A DNA stretch of 13,911 nt from Caldifarciminota bacterium (GCA_021163525.1 JAGGTX010000190.1:1-13911), one strand, 5' to 3'. Numbered from the stretch's first letter, positions 6,275-13,911 are shown. Program-made: numbers and translations. The notes: generated by a model not told the origin, from the letters alone.

Positions 6275-6303
6275 ATAATAGAGTAACTTAAAAACTTTGT
6301 CAA
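6275..6303 (-). promoter_or_regulatory. Near-consensus sigma70 promoter of the phosphate operon
   Basis: On the minus strand TTGACA (6303-6298), exactly 17 bp, then TATTAT (6280-6275). The predicted start near 6268 leaves a leader of only about 12 bases, just enough for the GGAGG site of the HAMP gene. No Pho-box-like repeat was recognised in front of it. Confidence 0.8.
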
Positions 6304-6331
6304 TAAAGATTAACTCATTCACCCTACATAC

Positions 6332-6359
6332 TTGACATAAGCTAAACCAGTGTTAAACT
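6332..6359 (+). promoter_or_regulatory. Sigma70-type promoter of the por operon
   Basis: TTGACA (6332-6337), 16 bp, TAAACT (6354-6359). The -35 box lies 28 bp from the -35 box of the opposite promoter, so the two transcripts diverge from a very compact control region (6260-6379). A regulator bound between them could act on both operons. Confidence 0.65.
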
Positions 6360-6379
6360 ATGGCAAAAAAGGAGTGGAT

Positions 6380-6970
6380 ATGGAGAAAGAGATAATTGAA
6401 ATCAGGTGGCATGGTAGGGGTGGCCAGGGTGCAAAAACAGCAGCCCTGCTTTTTGGCGAAGCCGCCCTTGAGACAGGTATGTACATCCAGGCATTCCCAG
6501 AATACGGCCCTGAAAGAACAGGTGCACCTGTTTCTTCTTACAACAGACTGAGCAAGAAACCCATAAGGATTCACAGTGGAATTGAAACACCTGACATTGT
6601 CCTTGTTCTTGACCCAACGCTCATAGGAAAGGTTGATGTGACTGCGGGTTTGAAGGAGAATGGTGTGATTATTGTGAACACCAAAAAATCACCTTCAGAG
6701 ATGAGGAAGATGCTCGGAGTGAAGGATACCATAAAGGTTTATACGGTTGATGCCTATGGAATTGCGCTTGATACAATTGGAAAGGCTATCCCGAATACAC
6801 CGATGCTTGGTTCACTTATAAAGGCAACAGGCATACTAAATTTTGACCATCTTCTTGAAAGTGTGAGGAAGAAACTTGAGGTTAAATTCCGTGGAAAGGG
6901 TGCTGATATTGTTGATAAAAACATTCAAGCCATCAAGAAGGCTTATGAGGAAACAAAGGGGGAGGAATGA
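6380..6970 (+). CDS. porC: Pyruvate:ferredoxin oxidoreductase, gamma subunit
   Basis: A 196-residue subunit of the four-part enzyme that oxidises pyruvate with CoA to acetyl-CoA and CO2, reducing ferredoxin. The N-terminal WHGRGGQGAKTAA and the central FPEYGPERTGAPV are hallmarks of the gamma domain, which contacts CoA and the thiamine site. Length is normal for the family (about 180-200). The start is ATG 6380 with GGAG five bases upstream; an ATG at 6350 lies in the promoter -10 region and cannot be used from that promoter. First gene of the operon; its stop overlaps the start of porD (ATGA). Substrate is inferred: related enzymes take 2-oxoisovalerate or 2-oxoglutarate, but the subunit order gamma-delta-alpha-beta and the alpha sequence fit pyruvate best. 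Confidence 0.88.
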   Translation: MEKEIIEIRWHGRGGQGAKTAALLFGEAALETGMYIQAFPEYGPERTGAPVSSYNRLSKKPIRIHSGIETPDIVLVLDPTLIGKVDVTAGLKENGVIIVNTKKSPSEMRKMLGVKDTIKVYTVDAYGIALDTIGKAIPNTPMLGSLIKATGILNFDHLLESVRKKLEVKFRGKGADIVDKNIQAIKKAYEETKGEE

Positions 6971-7245
6971 AAGAGACCTGGAAAGAACTACCCATTGGTG
7001 CTATTATTAAAGAACCTGGCACAAGCAAAAGATTTGAAACAGGGGACTGGAGAACTGAGAGACCCGTTCTTGACCCTGAAAAGTGCATCCATTGTATGTT
7101 TTGCTGGATTTATTGCCCCGATTCCTCTATAAAGGTTGAGGATGGTAAGATGGAAGGTTTTTTGTATGAGTACTGTAAGGGATGCGGAATTTGTGCAGAG
7201 ATGTGTCCAACAAAGGCCATTACAATGGTGAGGGAGGAGGTGTAA
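6967..7245 (+). CDS. porD: Pyruvate:ferredoxin oxidoreductase, delta subunit (2x[4Fe-4S])
   Basis: A 92-residue ferredoxin-like subunit. Two complete CxxCxxCxxxCP motifs are visible: Cys40, 43, 46, 50 and Cys70, 73, 76, 80, each with its proline. They bind the two clusters that carry electrons from the thiamine/iron-sulphur centre of the beta subunit to soluble ferredoxin. The N-terminal 35 residues (PGTSKRF...GDWRTERP) are the conserved delta-subunit leader that docks to the other subunits, which separates it from free ferredoxins. Translation is coupled to porC by the ATGA overlap, and its last codons contain the GGAGG used by porA, one base away. Confidence 0.92.
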   Translation: MKETWKELPIGAIIKEPGTSKRFETGDWRTERPVLDPEKCIHCMFCWIYCPDSSIKVEDGKMEGFLYEYCKGCGICAEMCPTKAITMVREEV

Positions 7246-7246
7246 G

Positions 7247-8416
7247 ATGAAGGTTGTAGCAAAGACTGCAAATGAAGCAATGGCTGAAGCAATGAGGCAG
7301 ATTAATCCAGATGTGGTGGCTGCCTATCCTATTACACCTGCAACAGAGATTGTCCAGATATTCAGTTCATTTGTCCATGATGGCCTTGTTGATACAGAAT
7401 TTATTGCTGTTGAGAGTGAACATTCTGCAATGAGCGCCTGCATAGGGGCTGCTGCAGCAGGTGCAAGGGTGATGACATCAACATCTTCACAGGGGCTTGC
7501 ACTTATGGATGAAGTGCTTTATATAGCAGCAGCATTGAGGCTTCCCATTGTAATCTGTGAGATAAACAGGGCACTTTCAGCCCCAATCAATATTCACTGT
7601 GACCATTCAGATACAATGAATGTGAGGGATTCTGGATGGATCCAGATTTATGCAGAGGATTCCCAGGAGGCTTATGATTCAGTTATCCAGGCAATGAAAA
7701 TAGCAGAAGAGGCTTTTCTTCCTGCAATGGTTACAGCGGATGGATTTATACTTTCCCATGCAATGCAGAGGATTGATATGCTTGAGGATGAAGAGGTTCA
7801 GGCATTCATTGGTGAACATAAAAGCCCGTATAACCTTCTTGATATAGATAATCCCATCACCATAGGTCCCCTTGACCTGCAGGATTACTTCTTTGAGCAC
7901 AAAAGGCAGGAAGCAGATGCCATGATGAAGGCTCCAAAGGTAATAAAGAAGGTGGCTGATGAATTCGGACAGAAGTTTGGCAGGAAGTATGGACTTGTTG
8001 AGGAATACAGGCTTGATGATGCTGATTATGCAATCGTTGTGATGGGCTCCACAGCAGGCACTGCAAAGGACACGGTTGACTTGATGAGGGAGAAGGGGCA
8101 CAAGGTTGGTCTTCTCCGTATAAGGGTTTTCAGACCATTCCCTGCTGAGGAGATACTGAACGCATTGAAGAATGTGAAGGTTGTGGGTGTTATGGACAGG
8201 GCTGATGGGGTTAATGCCTTTGGTGGTCCTGTTTTCATGGAGGTGAGGGCTGCACTTTACGAAAGTGAGAAAAAACCAGATGTTTACAGTTTTGTATACG
8301 GTCTTGGTGGAAGGGATGTTAAACCGGTGGATATAGAGAGGGTATTCCAGATGATTATGGAGGCTGATAAGGGTAAGAAGATTGATAGACTTAACTACAT
8401 TGGTGTAAGGGAATAG
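7247..8416 (+). CDS. porA: Pyruvate:ferredoxin oxidoreductase, alpha subunit
   Basis: A 389-residue subunit of the usual size. It contains the pyrimidine-binding half of the thiamine diphosphate site and the C-terminal transketolase-like domain. Residues matching those known to matter in the single-chain enzyme are present: Thr30 in YPITP, Glu58 in ESEHS and Arg108 in INRALSAP. The segment HSDTMNVRDSGWIQ is characteristic of pyruvate-type rather than oxoglutarate-type alpha chains. The C-terminal domain shows VVMGSTAGTAKDTVD and LRIRVFRPFP, the conserved domain II features. It lies between porD and porB with gaps of 1 and 9 bases and ribosome sites in both. Acts in the cytoplasm as part of the complex. 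Confidence 0.93.
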   Translation: MKVVAKTANEAMAEAMRQINPDVVAAYPITPATEIVQIFSSFVHDGLVDTEFIAVESEHSAMSACIGAAAAGARVMTSTSSQGLALMDEVLYIAAALRLPIVICEINRALSAPINIHCDHSDTMNVRDSGWIQIYAEDSQEAYDSVIQAMKIAEEAFLPAMVTADGFILSHAMQRIDMLEDEEVQAFIGEHKSPYNLLDIDNPITIGPLDLQDYFFEHKRQEADAMMKAPKVIKKVADEFGQKFGRKYGLVEEYRLDDADYAIVVMGSTAGTAKDTVDLMREKGHKVGLLRIRVFRPFPAEEILNALKNVKVVGVMDRADGVNAFGGPVFMEVRAALYESEKKPDVYSFVYGLGGRDVKPVDIERVFQMIMEADKGKKIDRLNYIGVRE

Positions 8417-8425
8417 GAGGGAAAA

Positions 8426-9358
8426 ATGGGTGTGATTGATATAAAGAAGATTGCCAGGACTGAACAACTCTTTGCACCAGGGCACAGGGCATGTGCAGGT
8501 TGTGGTGCTACAATCATTATCAGGCAGGTTCTTTCGGTTGCAGGAAAGGATACAGTGGTTGGGTTTGCAACAGGTTGTATGGAGGTTGTGTCAACAATCT
8601 TCCCATACACTGCCTGGGAGGTGCCATTTCTCCATGTTGCCTTTGAGAATGTTGCAGCTGCAATTTCTGGAGTGGAGACTGCATACAGGGCATTGAAAAA
8701 GAAAGGCAAAATTAAGAAGAAGATAAACTTTATTGCCTTTGGCGGGGACGGTGGAACATATGACATAGGGCTTCAGGCACTTTCAGGGGCAATGGAAAGA
8801 GGGCATGATATGCTGTATATATGTTATGATAATGGGGCCTACATGAATACAGGGATACAGAGAAGCAGTGCCACTCCATTTGGCGCACATACAACCACCT
8901 CACCAGCAGGGAAGAAGATACCAGGGAAGATGCAGTGGAGAAAAGACCTCACAGAGATAATTGCATCACATGGTGTTCCTTATGTTGCACAGGCATCCCC
9001 TGGATACTATCAGGACCTGATGCAAAAGGTGGATAAGGCATTGTCCATAGAAGGCCCAGCATTTATTGATGTTCTTTCTCCATGCCCTCTTGGCTGGTAT
9101 TATCCAACAAAGGATACAATAAAGGTTGCAAAACTTGCAGTGGAGACAAAATACTGGCCACTCTATGAAGTTGAGAATGGTGTTCATAGGGTAACTGTTA
9201 AACCCAGGAAGTTCAAACCGGTTGAGGATTGGCTCAAGATGCAGGGAAGGTTCAGACACCTCTTTAAGGAAGAGAACAAATGGATGATTGAGCATATACA
9301 GAAAGAAGTTGATAGAAGATGGGAAAAGCTGTTAAAATTGGAGGAGGCTGGACTGTAA
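8426..9358 (+). CDS. porB: Pyruvate:ferredoxin oxidoreductase, beta subunit
   Basis: A 310-residue subunit carrying the diphosphate half of the thiamine site and the proximal [4Fe-4S] cluster. Cluster ligands appear as Cys23 and Cys26 (CAGC), Cys51 (TGC) and Cys220 (SPCP). The thiamine motif begins with GDGG (107-110) and is completed by the Asn of CYDNGAYMNTG (135-143), where the magnesium is held. All four cysteines are present, so the enzyme should be active. GGAGGG precedes the ATG by a few bases. The last codons contain GGAGGAGG, the likely ribosome site of the following Roadblock gene, tying the enzyme genes to the signalling genes downstream. Confidence 0.93.
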   Translation: MGVIDIKKIARTEQLFAPGHRACAGCGATIIIRQVLSVAGKDTVVGFATGCMEVVSTIFPYTAWEVPFLHVAFENVAAAISGVETAYRALKKKGKIKKKINFIAFGGDGGTYDIGLQALSGAMERGHDMLYICYDNGAYMNTGIQRSSATPFGAHTTTSPAGKKIPGKMQWRKDLTEIIASHGVPYVAQASPGYYQDLMQKVDKALSIEGPAFIDVLSPCPLGWYYPTKDTIKVAKLAVETKYWPLYEVENGVHRVTVKPRKFKPVEDWLKMQGRFRHLFKEENKWMIEHIQKEVDRRWEKLLKLEEAGL

Positions 9359-9359
9359 A

Positions 9360-9848
9360 TTGGGCACGGATGAACTGAATATATTTGAAGAAGAGTTCTG
9401 GAAGATAAACCAGGTGCTGGAAAAGCTTCTGAGAGAGACCAATGCCCGCACTGTTCTTCTTATAGACAGGGCGGGCCAGCTTATCACCTCTGTAGGAGAT
9501 ACTTCAACACTTGATGTTCCATCCTTTGCCACCCTTTCTGCTGCTGATTTTGCAGCAACAGCACAACTTGCACTTCTCATCGGCGAAAATGCCTTTTCCA
9601 CCCTTTTCCATCAGGGCGAGAACCAGAGTATATATATATCCATAGTGGCTGAAAAACTCATCCTTGCAATCGTTTTTGATAAAAGAACAACACTTGGGCT
9701 TGTGAGGATAAAGGCCAACCAGGTTTCAAAGGAACTTGATGGTATATTCAAGACCATATTCACACGGATTAAAGGTTCTTACCAGAAGACCATTGATAGT
9801 GACTTTTTGAGCGAGGCGGAGTCTGAACTTGATAATCTGTTCAAGTAG
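9360..9848 (+). CDS. Roadblock/LC7-domain protein (MglB-like)
   Basis: A 162-residue protein with a Roadblock/LC7 fold: RTVLLIDRAGQLITSVGD near residues 30-47, a helix with ATLSAADFAATAQLA, then strands containing QSIYISIVAEKLILAIVFD. In Myxococcus and Thermus such a protein (MglB) binds the small GTPase MglA and stimulates GTP hydrolysis; the neighbouring gene encodes that GTPase. The start is TTG at 9360, two bases after the porB stop; no in-frame ATG is available near, and GGAGGAGG lies 12 bases upstream, a long spacing. An extra N-terminal helix of about 25 residues and a C-terminal tail of about 35 extend beyond the core. I infer a GTPase-activating or scaffolding partner. Confidence 0.8.
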   Translation: MGTDELNIFEEEFWKINQVLEKLLRETNARTVLLIDRAGQLITSVGDTSTLDVPSFATLSAADFAATAQLALLIGENAFSTLFHQGENQSIYISIVAEKLILAIVFDKRTTLGLVRIKANQVSKELDGIFKTIFTRIKGSYQKTIDSDFLSEAESELDNLFK

Positions 9849-9858
9849 CGGAGGGTAG

Positions 9859-10440
9859 ATGTCCTTAATTAACTATGCGTCAAAGGAAATAAACTGCAAG
9901 ATTGTGTATTATGGACCGGGTCTTGGGGGAAAGACCACGAATATTAAATACATTTATTCAAAGATAACACCAGAACAGAGGGGAAAGCTTGTAAGCCTTG
10001 ATACAGAACTTGATAGAACCCTTTTCTTTGACTTCCTGCCTGTGGACCTGGGTACAGTGAAGGGGTTTAAGGTGAGATTCCACCTTTACACAGTTCCAGG
10101 ACAGGTGTATTACAATGCCTCAAGAAAACTAATACTGAAGGGTGTTGATGGGATTATTTTTGTGGCGGATTCCCAGATAGAGCGATTTGAGGACAACATT
10201 GAAAGCATGGAAAACCTTATTGAGAATCTCAAGGAGTACAACCTCTCCCTGGATAAAATTCCATTTGTTATCCAGTACAACAAGAGGGATCTGCCCAACA
10301 TAGCCCCAATTGAGGAACTGGAGAAGGCCCTGAATATTCTCAAAGTTCCTTCTTTTGAGGCAGTGGCAACAGAAGGGATTGGTGTCTTTGAAACACTAAA
10401 GGCAGTTGCAAAGCTTGTATTGAGAAACCTGGGTAAATAG
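9859..10440 (+). CDS. MglA-like small Ras-family GTPase
   Basis: A 193-residue GTPase. Walker A is GPGLGGKTT (19-27). The switch region has the conserved Thr54 in [10 protein letters not shown]. Motif G3 is the MglA-type TVPGQ (78-82) instead of DxxGQ, and the guanine-specificity motif is NKRD (141-144). These features define the bacterial MglA group, cytoplasmic switches that control cell polarity, gliding or pilus-based motility where studied. All catalytic motifs are intact. It follows the Roadblock gene by 10 bp with GGAGGG before the ATG, the same pairing as mglBA. No motility genes are visible here, so the process controlled is unknown; the position at the end of a por operon is unusual. 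Confidence 0.9.
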   Translation: MSLINYASKEINCKIVYYGPGLGGKTTNIKYIYSKITPEQRGKLVSLDTELDRTLFFDFLPVDLGTVKGFKVRFHLYTVPGQVYYNASRKLILKGVDGIIFVADSQIERFEDNIESMENLIENLKEYNLSLDKIPFVIQYNKRDLPNIAPIEELEKALNILKVPSFEAVATEGIGVFETLKAVAKLVLRNLGK

Positions 10441-10450
10441 GAGGGTATTT

Positions 10451-10894
10451 ATGAAGGGGCTATTTAAATATTTGAAAAAAAAGGAGTATGAGAAACTTCT
10501 TGCTGTGATGAAGGAGATAAAGGCAAAACCTGGAAAGGTGATTGTAGAGGAGGGTTCAACAAAGAGGGAGATGTTTTACATAATATCTGGTGAGGCAGAG
10601 GTGATTTCTGAAAAGGCGGGTGAACCACTTGTCCTTGCCACCCTTGGTGAAGGTTCTTTCTTTGGTGAAATCGGTCTTTTTTTGAGGGTTCCAAGAACCG
10701 CCACTGTGAGGGCTAAAACTGAGATGAAACTTTTAAGGATTACTCCACCCATTTTGAGAAAGATTGAACAACTATTCCCTGAACTTGCTGTTAAGATTTA
10801 CAGGGCTATTATGGAGGAACTCACAAAGAGGCTTGCAAAAACCACAATGGAGGTTGAGACCTACCATATCCTTTACAGTGCAGTCTCCGATTAA
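10451..10894 (+). CDS. Cyclic-nucleotide-binding domain protein (stand-alone)
   Basis: A 147-residue protein made mainly of one cNMP-binding beta-roll (about residues 12-110) plus C-terminal helices, with no DNA-binding domain. The phosphate-binding cassette reads FFGEIGLFLRVPRTATV, keeping the glutamate (Glu73) and arginine (Arg82) that hold the ribose and phosphate, so nucleotide binding is plausible. PGKVIVEEG and MFYIISGEAEV are the usual leading strands. GGAGGG precedes the ATG, 10 bp after the GTPase stop, so it is the last gene of the operon. It may report cAMP or a dinucleotide to the GTPase pair, or be a docking module; neither is shown. Confidence 0.85.
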   Translation: MKGLFKYLKKKEYEKLLAVMKEIKAKPGKVIVEEGSTKREMFYIISGEAEVISEKAGEPLVLATLGEGSFFGEIGLFLRVPRTATVRAKTEMKLLRITPPILRKIEQLFPELAVKIYRAIMEELTKRLAKTTMEVETYHILYSAVSD

Positions 10895-10939
10895 ATAATA
10901 TTCAAGAAGTAAAACCCTTCCTTTTTCAAACAAAACTTA

Positions 10940-10968
10940 TTGACACATCTTTATAATCTATTAAGTTA
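10940..10968 (+). promoter_or_regulatory. Possible promoter of the zinc-ribbon/secDF unit
   Basis: TTGACA at 10940-10945 is a perfect -35 box in a 106-bp AT-rich gap. The -10 is unclear: TAAGTT at 10962-10967 has the right 16-bp spacing but matches the consensus poorly. A perfect TATAAT at 10952-10957 is too close to pair with this -35. The gap and the fresh AGGAGG at 10989-10994 still suggest a new transcript starts here. Confidence 0.4.
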
Positions 10969-11000
10969 ATTACATAAATGAAAAAAACAGGAGGCAAAAA

Positions 11001-11720
11001 ATGATTGTAGAATGCCCTAAGTGTAAGAAGAAATATAGGGTGAGAGATGGGGATGTGCCAGTTGGAGGTGCACCAGTTCAATGTCCATCCTGTGGGAACA
11101 TCTTCACCATTTATAGAGAGCCCTTAAATATCCATCTTGAGCCTGTTGAGGAGGTTGCTCCTTCAGCGCCTCCCACCTATGAAAAACCTGCACCTTCTTT
11201 TGAAGCATCCACACCACCTTCACAACCAGCACAGGCAGAAACCCCTGGAGCAAGAGAATCCTTCCTTGAGGGTATAGAAAAGCCTGCCGGGATGGGTGTT
11301 CAGGAGCAACCAGCATTCAAACAACCAGCAAAACCTACTTTCCAGCAACAACCACCTCCATCCAGGCAGCCCTCTCCTCCCCCATCTTCCACAGCAGAGG
11401 CAGCAGCAAGGCTTAAAGCCGCACTTGGTCTTGGTGGAATGGACGATTTCCCTGCTGATTGGCCAGAGGAGAAGAAACAGAAACACAGGCATGCAAAGAG
11501 GCTTGCAAGGTCCCTTGCAAAGGACCTGCTACTTTATCACAAGGACAAGATAGAACAGGGATTGAGGGATGGTAATCTTAAACAGTTGCTTGGTGAGGAG
11601 ATAAAAAAATCATGGGATTTTTATAAGAAAAATGTGGACCCTGAGGTTTTACAAACCACAAACTACTTCAAGGATGCCCTGAATGATATTATCGGGAAGG
11701 GAAGAAAAATCTTTATCTGA
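11001..11720 (+). CDS. MJ0042-type zinc-ribbon protein with Pro/Gln-rich linker and C-terminal helical domain
   Basis: A 239-residue protein in three parts. Residues 1-40 form a zinc ribbon, with Cys5, Cys8, Cys28 and Cys31 in the CPKC...CPSCG arrangement of the MJ0042 finger family. Residues about 45-135 are a disordered linker rich in proline, glutamine, alanine and serine. Residues about 150-239 are a basic then helical domain with RHAKRLARSLAKDLLLYH and GNLKQLLGEEIKKSW. From memory, similar C-terminal helical segments follow zinc ribbons in deltaproteobacterial proteins; I cannot check this. No membrane segment. The start has AGGAGG six bases upstream. Only nine bases separate it from secDF, so the two are probably co-transcribed. 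Function unknown; nucleic-acid or protein binding through the ribbon is plausible. Confidence 0.75.
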   Translation: MIVECPKCKKKYRVRDGDVPVGGAPVQCPSCGNIFTIYREPLNIHLEPVEEVAPSAPPTYEKPAPSFEASTPPSQPAQAETPGARESFLEGIEKPAGMGVQEQPAFKQPAKPTFQQQPPPSRQPSPPPSSTAEAAARLKAALGLGGMDDFPADWPEEKKQKHRHAKRLARSLAKDLLLYHKDKIEQGLRDGNLKQLLGEEIKKSWDFYKKNVDPEVLQTTNYFKDALNDIIGKGRKIFI

Positions 11721-11729
11721 GGAGGTGAG

Positions 11730-13911
11730 ATGCGCACACTAAAATGGAAATGGCTTATCATTATTATAGTCACGGTTCTGGCATTGTGGCAACTCCACTA
11801 TTCCTATGTTTACTTTAGAATGACCCAGGAGCAGAAAGAAAACATTGACCCACTTGTTTTGAAGAAGATAGCCTCAAGGGCCCTCCACCTTGGTTTGGAC
11901 CTTAAAGGTGGTATGCACATTGTTTTGCAGATTGACAAATCAAAACTTAAACCAGAGGAACAACAGGGCGCACTTGACAGGGCACTTGAGATTATAAGGA
12001 ACAGGGTTGACCAGTTTGGTGTTTCCGAGCCCATGATACAGAAGCAGGGAACAGACAGGATCCTTGTCCAGTTGCCAGGTGTGATAAACAGGGAGAGGGC
12101 AGAGGAGATCATAGGTAGAACTGCACTACTTGAATTTAAACTGGTTGCAGACCCTGATGTTTTTTCAAAAACCGTGAGTGCCATTGATGAGTATCTTAAA
12201 AATACTTATGGTGATACAGTGAGCCTTTCTGGTTTCATTGTTGGCCAGGATAACAGTATAGAGGTGGATTACAAACCTGTTGTGGATAAGTTTTTGAATG
12301 ACCCTGAAGTGAAAAAACTGATTCCCTATGGGTATGAGTTTCTCTGGGGGAAACCTGTTGTAAGGGAAGGTTATACAACTGTTTCCCTTTATCTGGTGAA
12401 GTCCGAGCCACTTCTTACAGGCGACGCTATCCTTGATGCAGTTCCTGGTGTTGGAACCCCAAACAACCCATCTGGTGTGAAGGTTGAACTCACCATGACC
12501 AGGAGGGCGAGTGGAAAATGGGCAATGATTACTGGTGCAAATATTGGAAAAAGGATTGCAATTGTCCTTGATGATATTGTCCAGTCAGCACCCGTTGTCA
12601 GAGAGAGGATCCCCAATGGCAGGTCACTGATTGAAATGGGGAATTCAACAGTAGAGGATGCAAAGGCACTTGCTATCGTATTAAAGGCTGGTGCATTACC
12701 AGCACCTCTGAAGATTGTGGAGGAGAGAACCATTGGTCCTGCGCTCGGGCTTGATTCAATAAAGGCTGGAGCAAGGTCTTTTATCATAGGTTCCATTGCG
12801 GTTCTTTTATTCATGCTCATATACTACATGGTGGCTGGAGCCATTGCAGACCTCGCCCTTATTCTTAACATAATTTATCTGCTTGCAATCCTCTCTGCAT
12901 TCAGGGCAACACTCACAATGCCTGGTATTGCAGGTATAATCCTCACAGTTGGTATGGCTGTGGATGCAAATGTGCTGATTTTTGAGAGGTTGAGGGAGGA
13001 ACTCAAGGGTGGAAAGACATTCAGGACCGCACTTGAAGCAGCCTATACAAGGGTTTTCACAACGATACTGGATGCCAATGCAACCACATTTATTGCGGCG
13101 ATAATCCTTTACTGGTTTGGAACAGGTCCTGTTAAGGGATTTGCTGTCACTCTATCCATAGGTCTTGTGGCTTCATTCTTCACAGCACTTTTTGTTACAA
13201 GAACAGTGATGGAGACCATATCCCTGAAGAAGATAAAGAGTCTGAAGATGCTCCAGTTCTTCAAAAGTGCAAACATTGATTTTCTCAGAAGAAGGAAGAT
13301 TGCCTACTATCTCTCCCTTGGACTTATCATCCTCTCAGTAATTGCCCTTGTGATTAACAAAGGCCCAAGGTATGGGGTTGACTTCACAGGTGGTTATCTC
13401 CTTGAGGTCTCCTACGAAAAGAATGTGGATACAGAGTCAATAAGGAAGGCATTGATGGATATAGGTTTCCCGGATGCAACCATACAGAGGTATACCGGGA
13501 CAAATGTATTCCTTATCAAGGTCAAGGAGAGTGAATCAGAGGTTATGAATAAAATCAAGTCAACCCTCAAAGGCCTTGCCAATGGCGGGAAGGTTGAGTT
13601 CCCGAGGGAGGAACTGGTTGGGCCTGCTGTAAGTAAGGGGCTTCAGGTGAGGGCACTGTGGGTTGTGTTCCTTGGTATGATAGGAATCCTTATATATGTA
13701 ACAATAAGATTCACATTCAGGTTTGGAGTTGCCTCTGTGGTTGCCCTTTTCCACGATGTTTTTATTACCCTCGGGATTATTACCCTCACGGGCAGGGAAT
13801 TCACAATTCCAATGATAGCCGCATTGCTCACCATACTCGGTTATTCAATAAATGACTCCATTGTTATATCTGACAGGATAAGGGAGAACCTGAAACTCAT
13901 GAGAAGGGATA
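11730..13911 (+). CDS. secDF: Fused protein-export membrane protein SecDF (3' end beyond window)
   Basis: A single frame of 727 codons is open from the ATG, preceded by GGAGGTGA, to the window edge. SecD and SecF form a proton- or sodium-driven membrane complex that helps pull proteins through SecYEG. The SecD part has TM1 (about residues 7-22), GLDLKGG (55-61), a periplasmic P1-type domain with about 300 residues, GPALGLDSI leading into the membrane block, and AVDANVLIFERLREEL (410-425) in TM4. SecF follows in the same frame, with YGVDFTGG (548-555), a short periplasmic domain and GYSINDSIVISDRIRE (704-719). The linker is continuous, with no stop or frameshift. Some 20-40 residues are probably missing at the right edge. 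Fusion of the two genes occurs in scattered lineages; many bacteria keep them separate. Confidence 0.93.
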   Translation, partial: MRTLKWKWLIIIIVTVLALWQLHYSYVYFRMTQEQKENIDPLVLKKIASRALHLGLDLKGGMHIVLQIDKSKLKPEEQQGALDRALEIIRNRVDQFGVSEPMIQKQGTDRILVQLPGVINRERAEEIIGRTALLEFKLVADPDVFSKTVSAIDEYLKNTYGDTVSLSGFIVGQDNSIEVDYKPVVDKFLNDPEVKKLIPYGYEFLWGKPVVREGYTTVSLYLVKSEPLLTGDAILDAVPGVGTPNNPSGVKVELTMTRRASGKWAMITGANIGKRIAIVLDDIVQSAPVVRERIPNGRSLIEMGNSTVEDAKALAIVLKAGALPAPLKIVEERTIGPALGLDSIKAGARSFIIGSIAVLLFMLIYYMVAGAIADLALILNIIYLLAILSAFRATLTMPGIAGIILTVGMAVDANVLIFERLREELKGGKTFRTALEAAYTRVFTTILDANATTFIAAIILYWFGTGPVKGFAVTLSIGLVASFFTALFVTRTVMETISLKKIKSLKMLQFFKSANIDFLRRRKIAYYLSLGLIILSVIALVINKGPRYGVDFTGGYLLEVSYEKNVDTESIRKALMDIGFPDATIQRYTGTNVFLIKVKESESEVMNKIKSTLKGLANGGKVEFPREELVGPAVSKGLQVRALWVVFLGMIGILIYVTIRFTFRFGVASVVALFHDVFITLGIITLTGREFTIPMIAALLTILGYSINDSIVISDRIRENLKLMRRD

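Noticed and set aside
6257..6322. Longer N-terminus for the HAMP protein starting at 6322
   Set aside because: The extra codons contain a near-perfect promoter and the GGAGG site belonging to the ATG at 6256.
6350..6379. Start of porC at ATG 6350
   Set aside because: It overlaps the -10 region of the operon promoter and has no ribosome site; ATG 6380 has GGAG at good spacing and gives the usual N-terminus.
7679..8485. 268-codon minus-strand frame opposite porA
   Set aside because: It is a shadow of the porA coding sequence with no recognisable domain and no ribosome site or operon partner.
10952..10957. TATAAT as the -10 box for secDF
   Set aside because: It is six bases from the only good -35 box, and no -35-like sequence lies at the right distance upstream of it.

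Overview
The window comes from a bacterial chromosome that I cannot place to species. The right-hand genes encode a four-subunit ferredoxin-dependent oxoacid oxidoreductase, a Roadblock/MglA-type GTPase pair and a fused SecDF. Arginine is coded almost entirely by AGG/AGA, and most genes carry strong GGAGG-type ribosome binding sites. Together this suggests a deep-branching anaerobe, possibly thermophilic; that is inference.

Left part (1 to about 3600), accessory and visibly more AT-rich. It opens with the C-terminal half of a Fic-family protein ending in a winged helix. After its stop codon the same reading frame continues through a 12-bp tandem repeat and what looks like a decayed second winged helix. 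A minus-strand block follows: a type II restriction endonuclease overlapping its DNA methyltransferase, then a small PD-(D/E)XK-like protein. The methyltransferase and the small protein are separated by an imperfect palindrome. Two unrecognised 35-codon reading frames, chained by overlaps, lie between a good sigma70-type promoter and the endonuclease.

Middle part (about 3600 to 6310), minus strand. A back-to-back promoter pair at 6275-6359 starts a phosphate operon leftward. It encodes a two-TM HAMP protein with no output domain, a Na+/phosphate cotransporter and a PhoU-like protein. Just past phoU is a 5'-truncated remnant of a FetB-type (UPF0014) ABC permease.

Right part (6380 to 13911), plus strand. 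The other promoter of the pair drives porC-porD-porA-porB, followed within about 10 bp each by a Roadblock/LC7 protein, an MglA-like GTPase and a cyclic-nucleotide-binding protein. This looks like one seven-gene operon joining a central metabolic enzyme to a signalling GTPase module. After a short gap with a promoter-like motif come a zinc-ribbon protein and a fused secDF gene that runs off the right edge.

Most noteworthy are the in-frame relic after the Fic gene, the two small frames leading into the restriction operon, the palindrome behind the methyltransferase, and the attachment of the GTPase/CNBD genes to the por operon.
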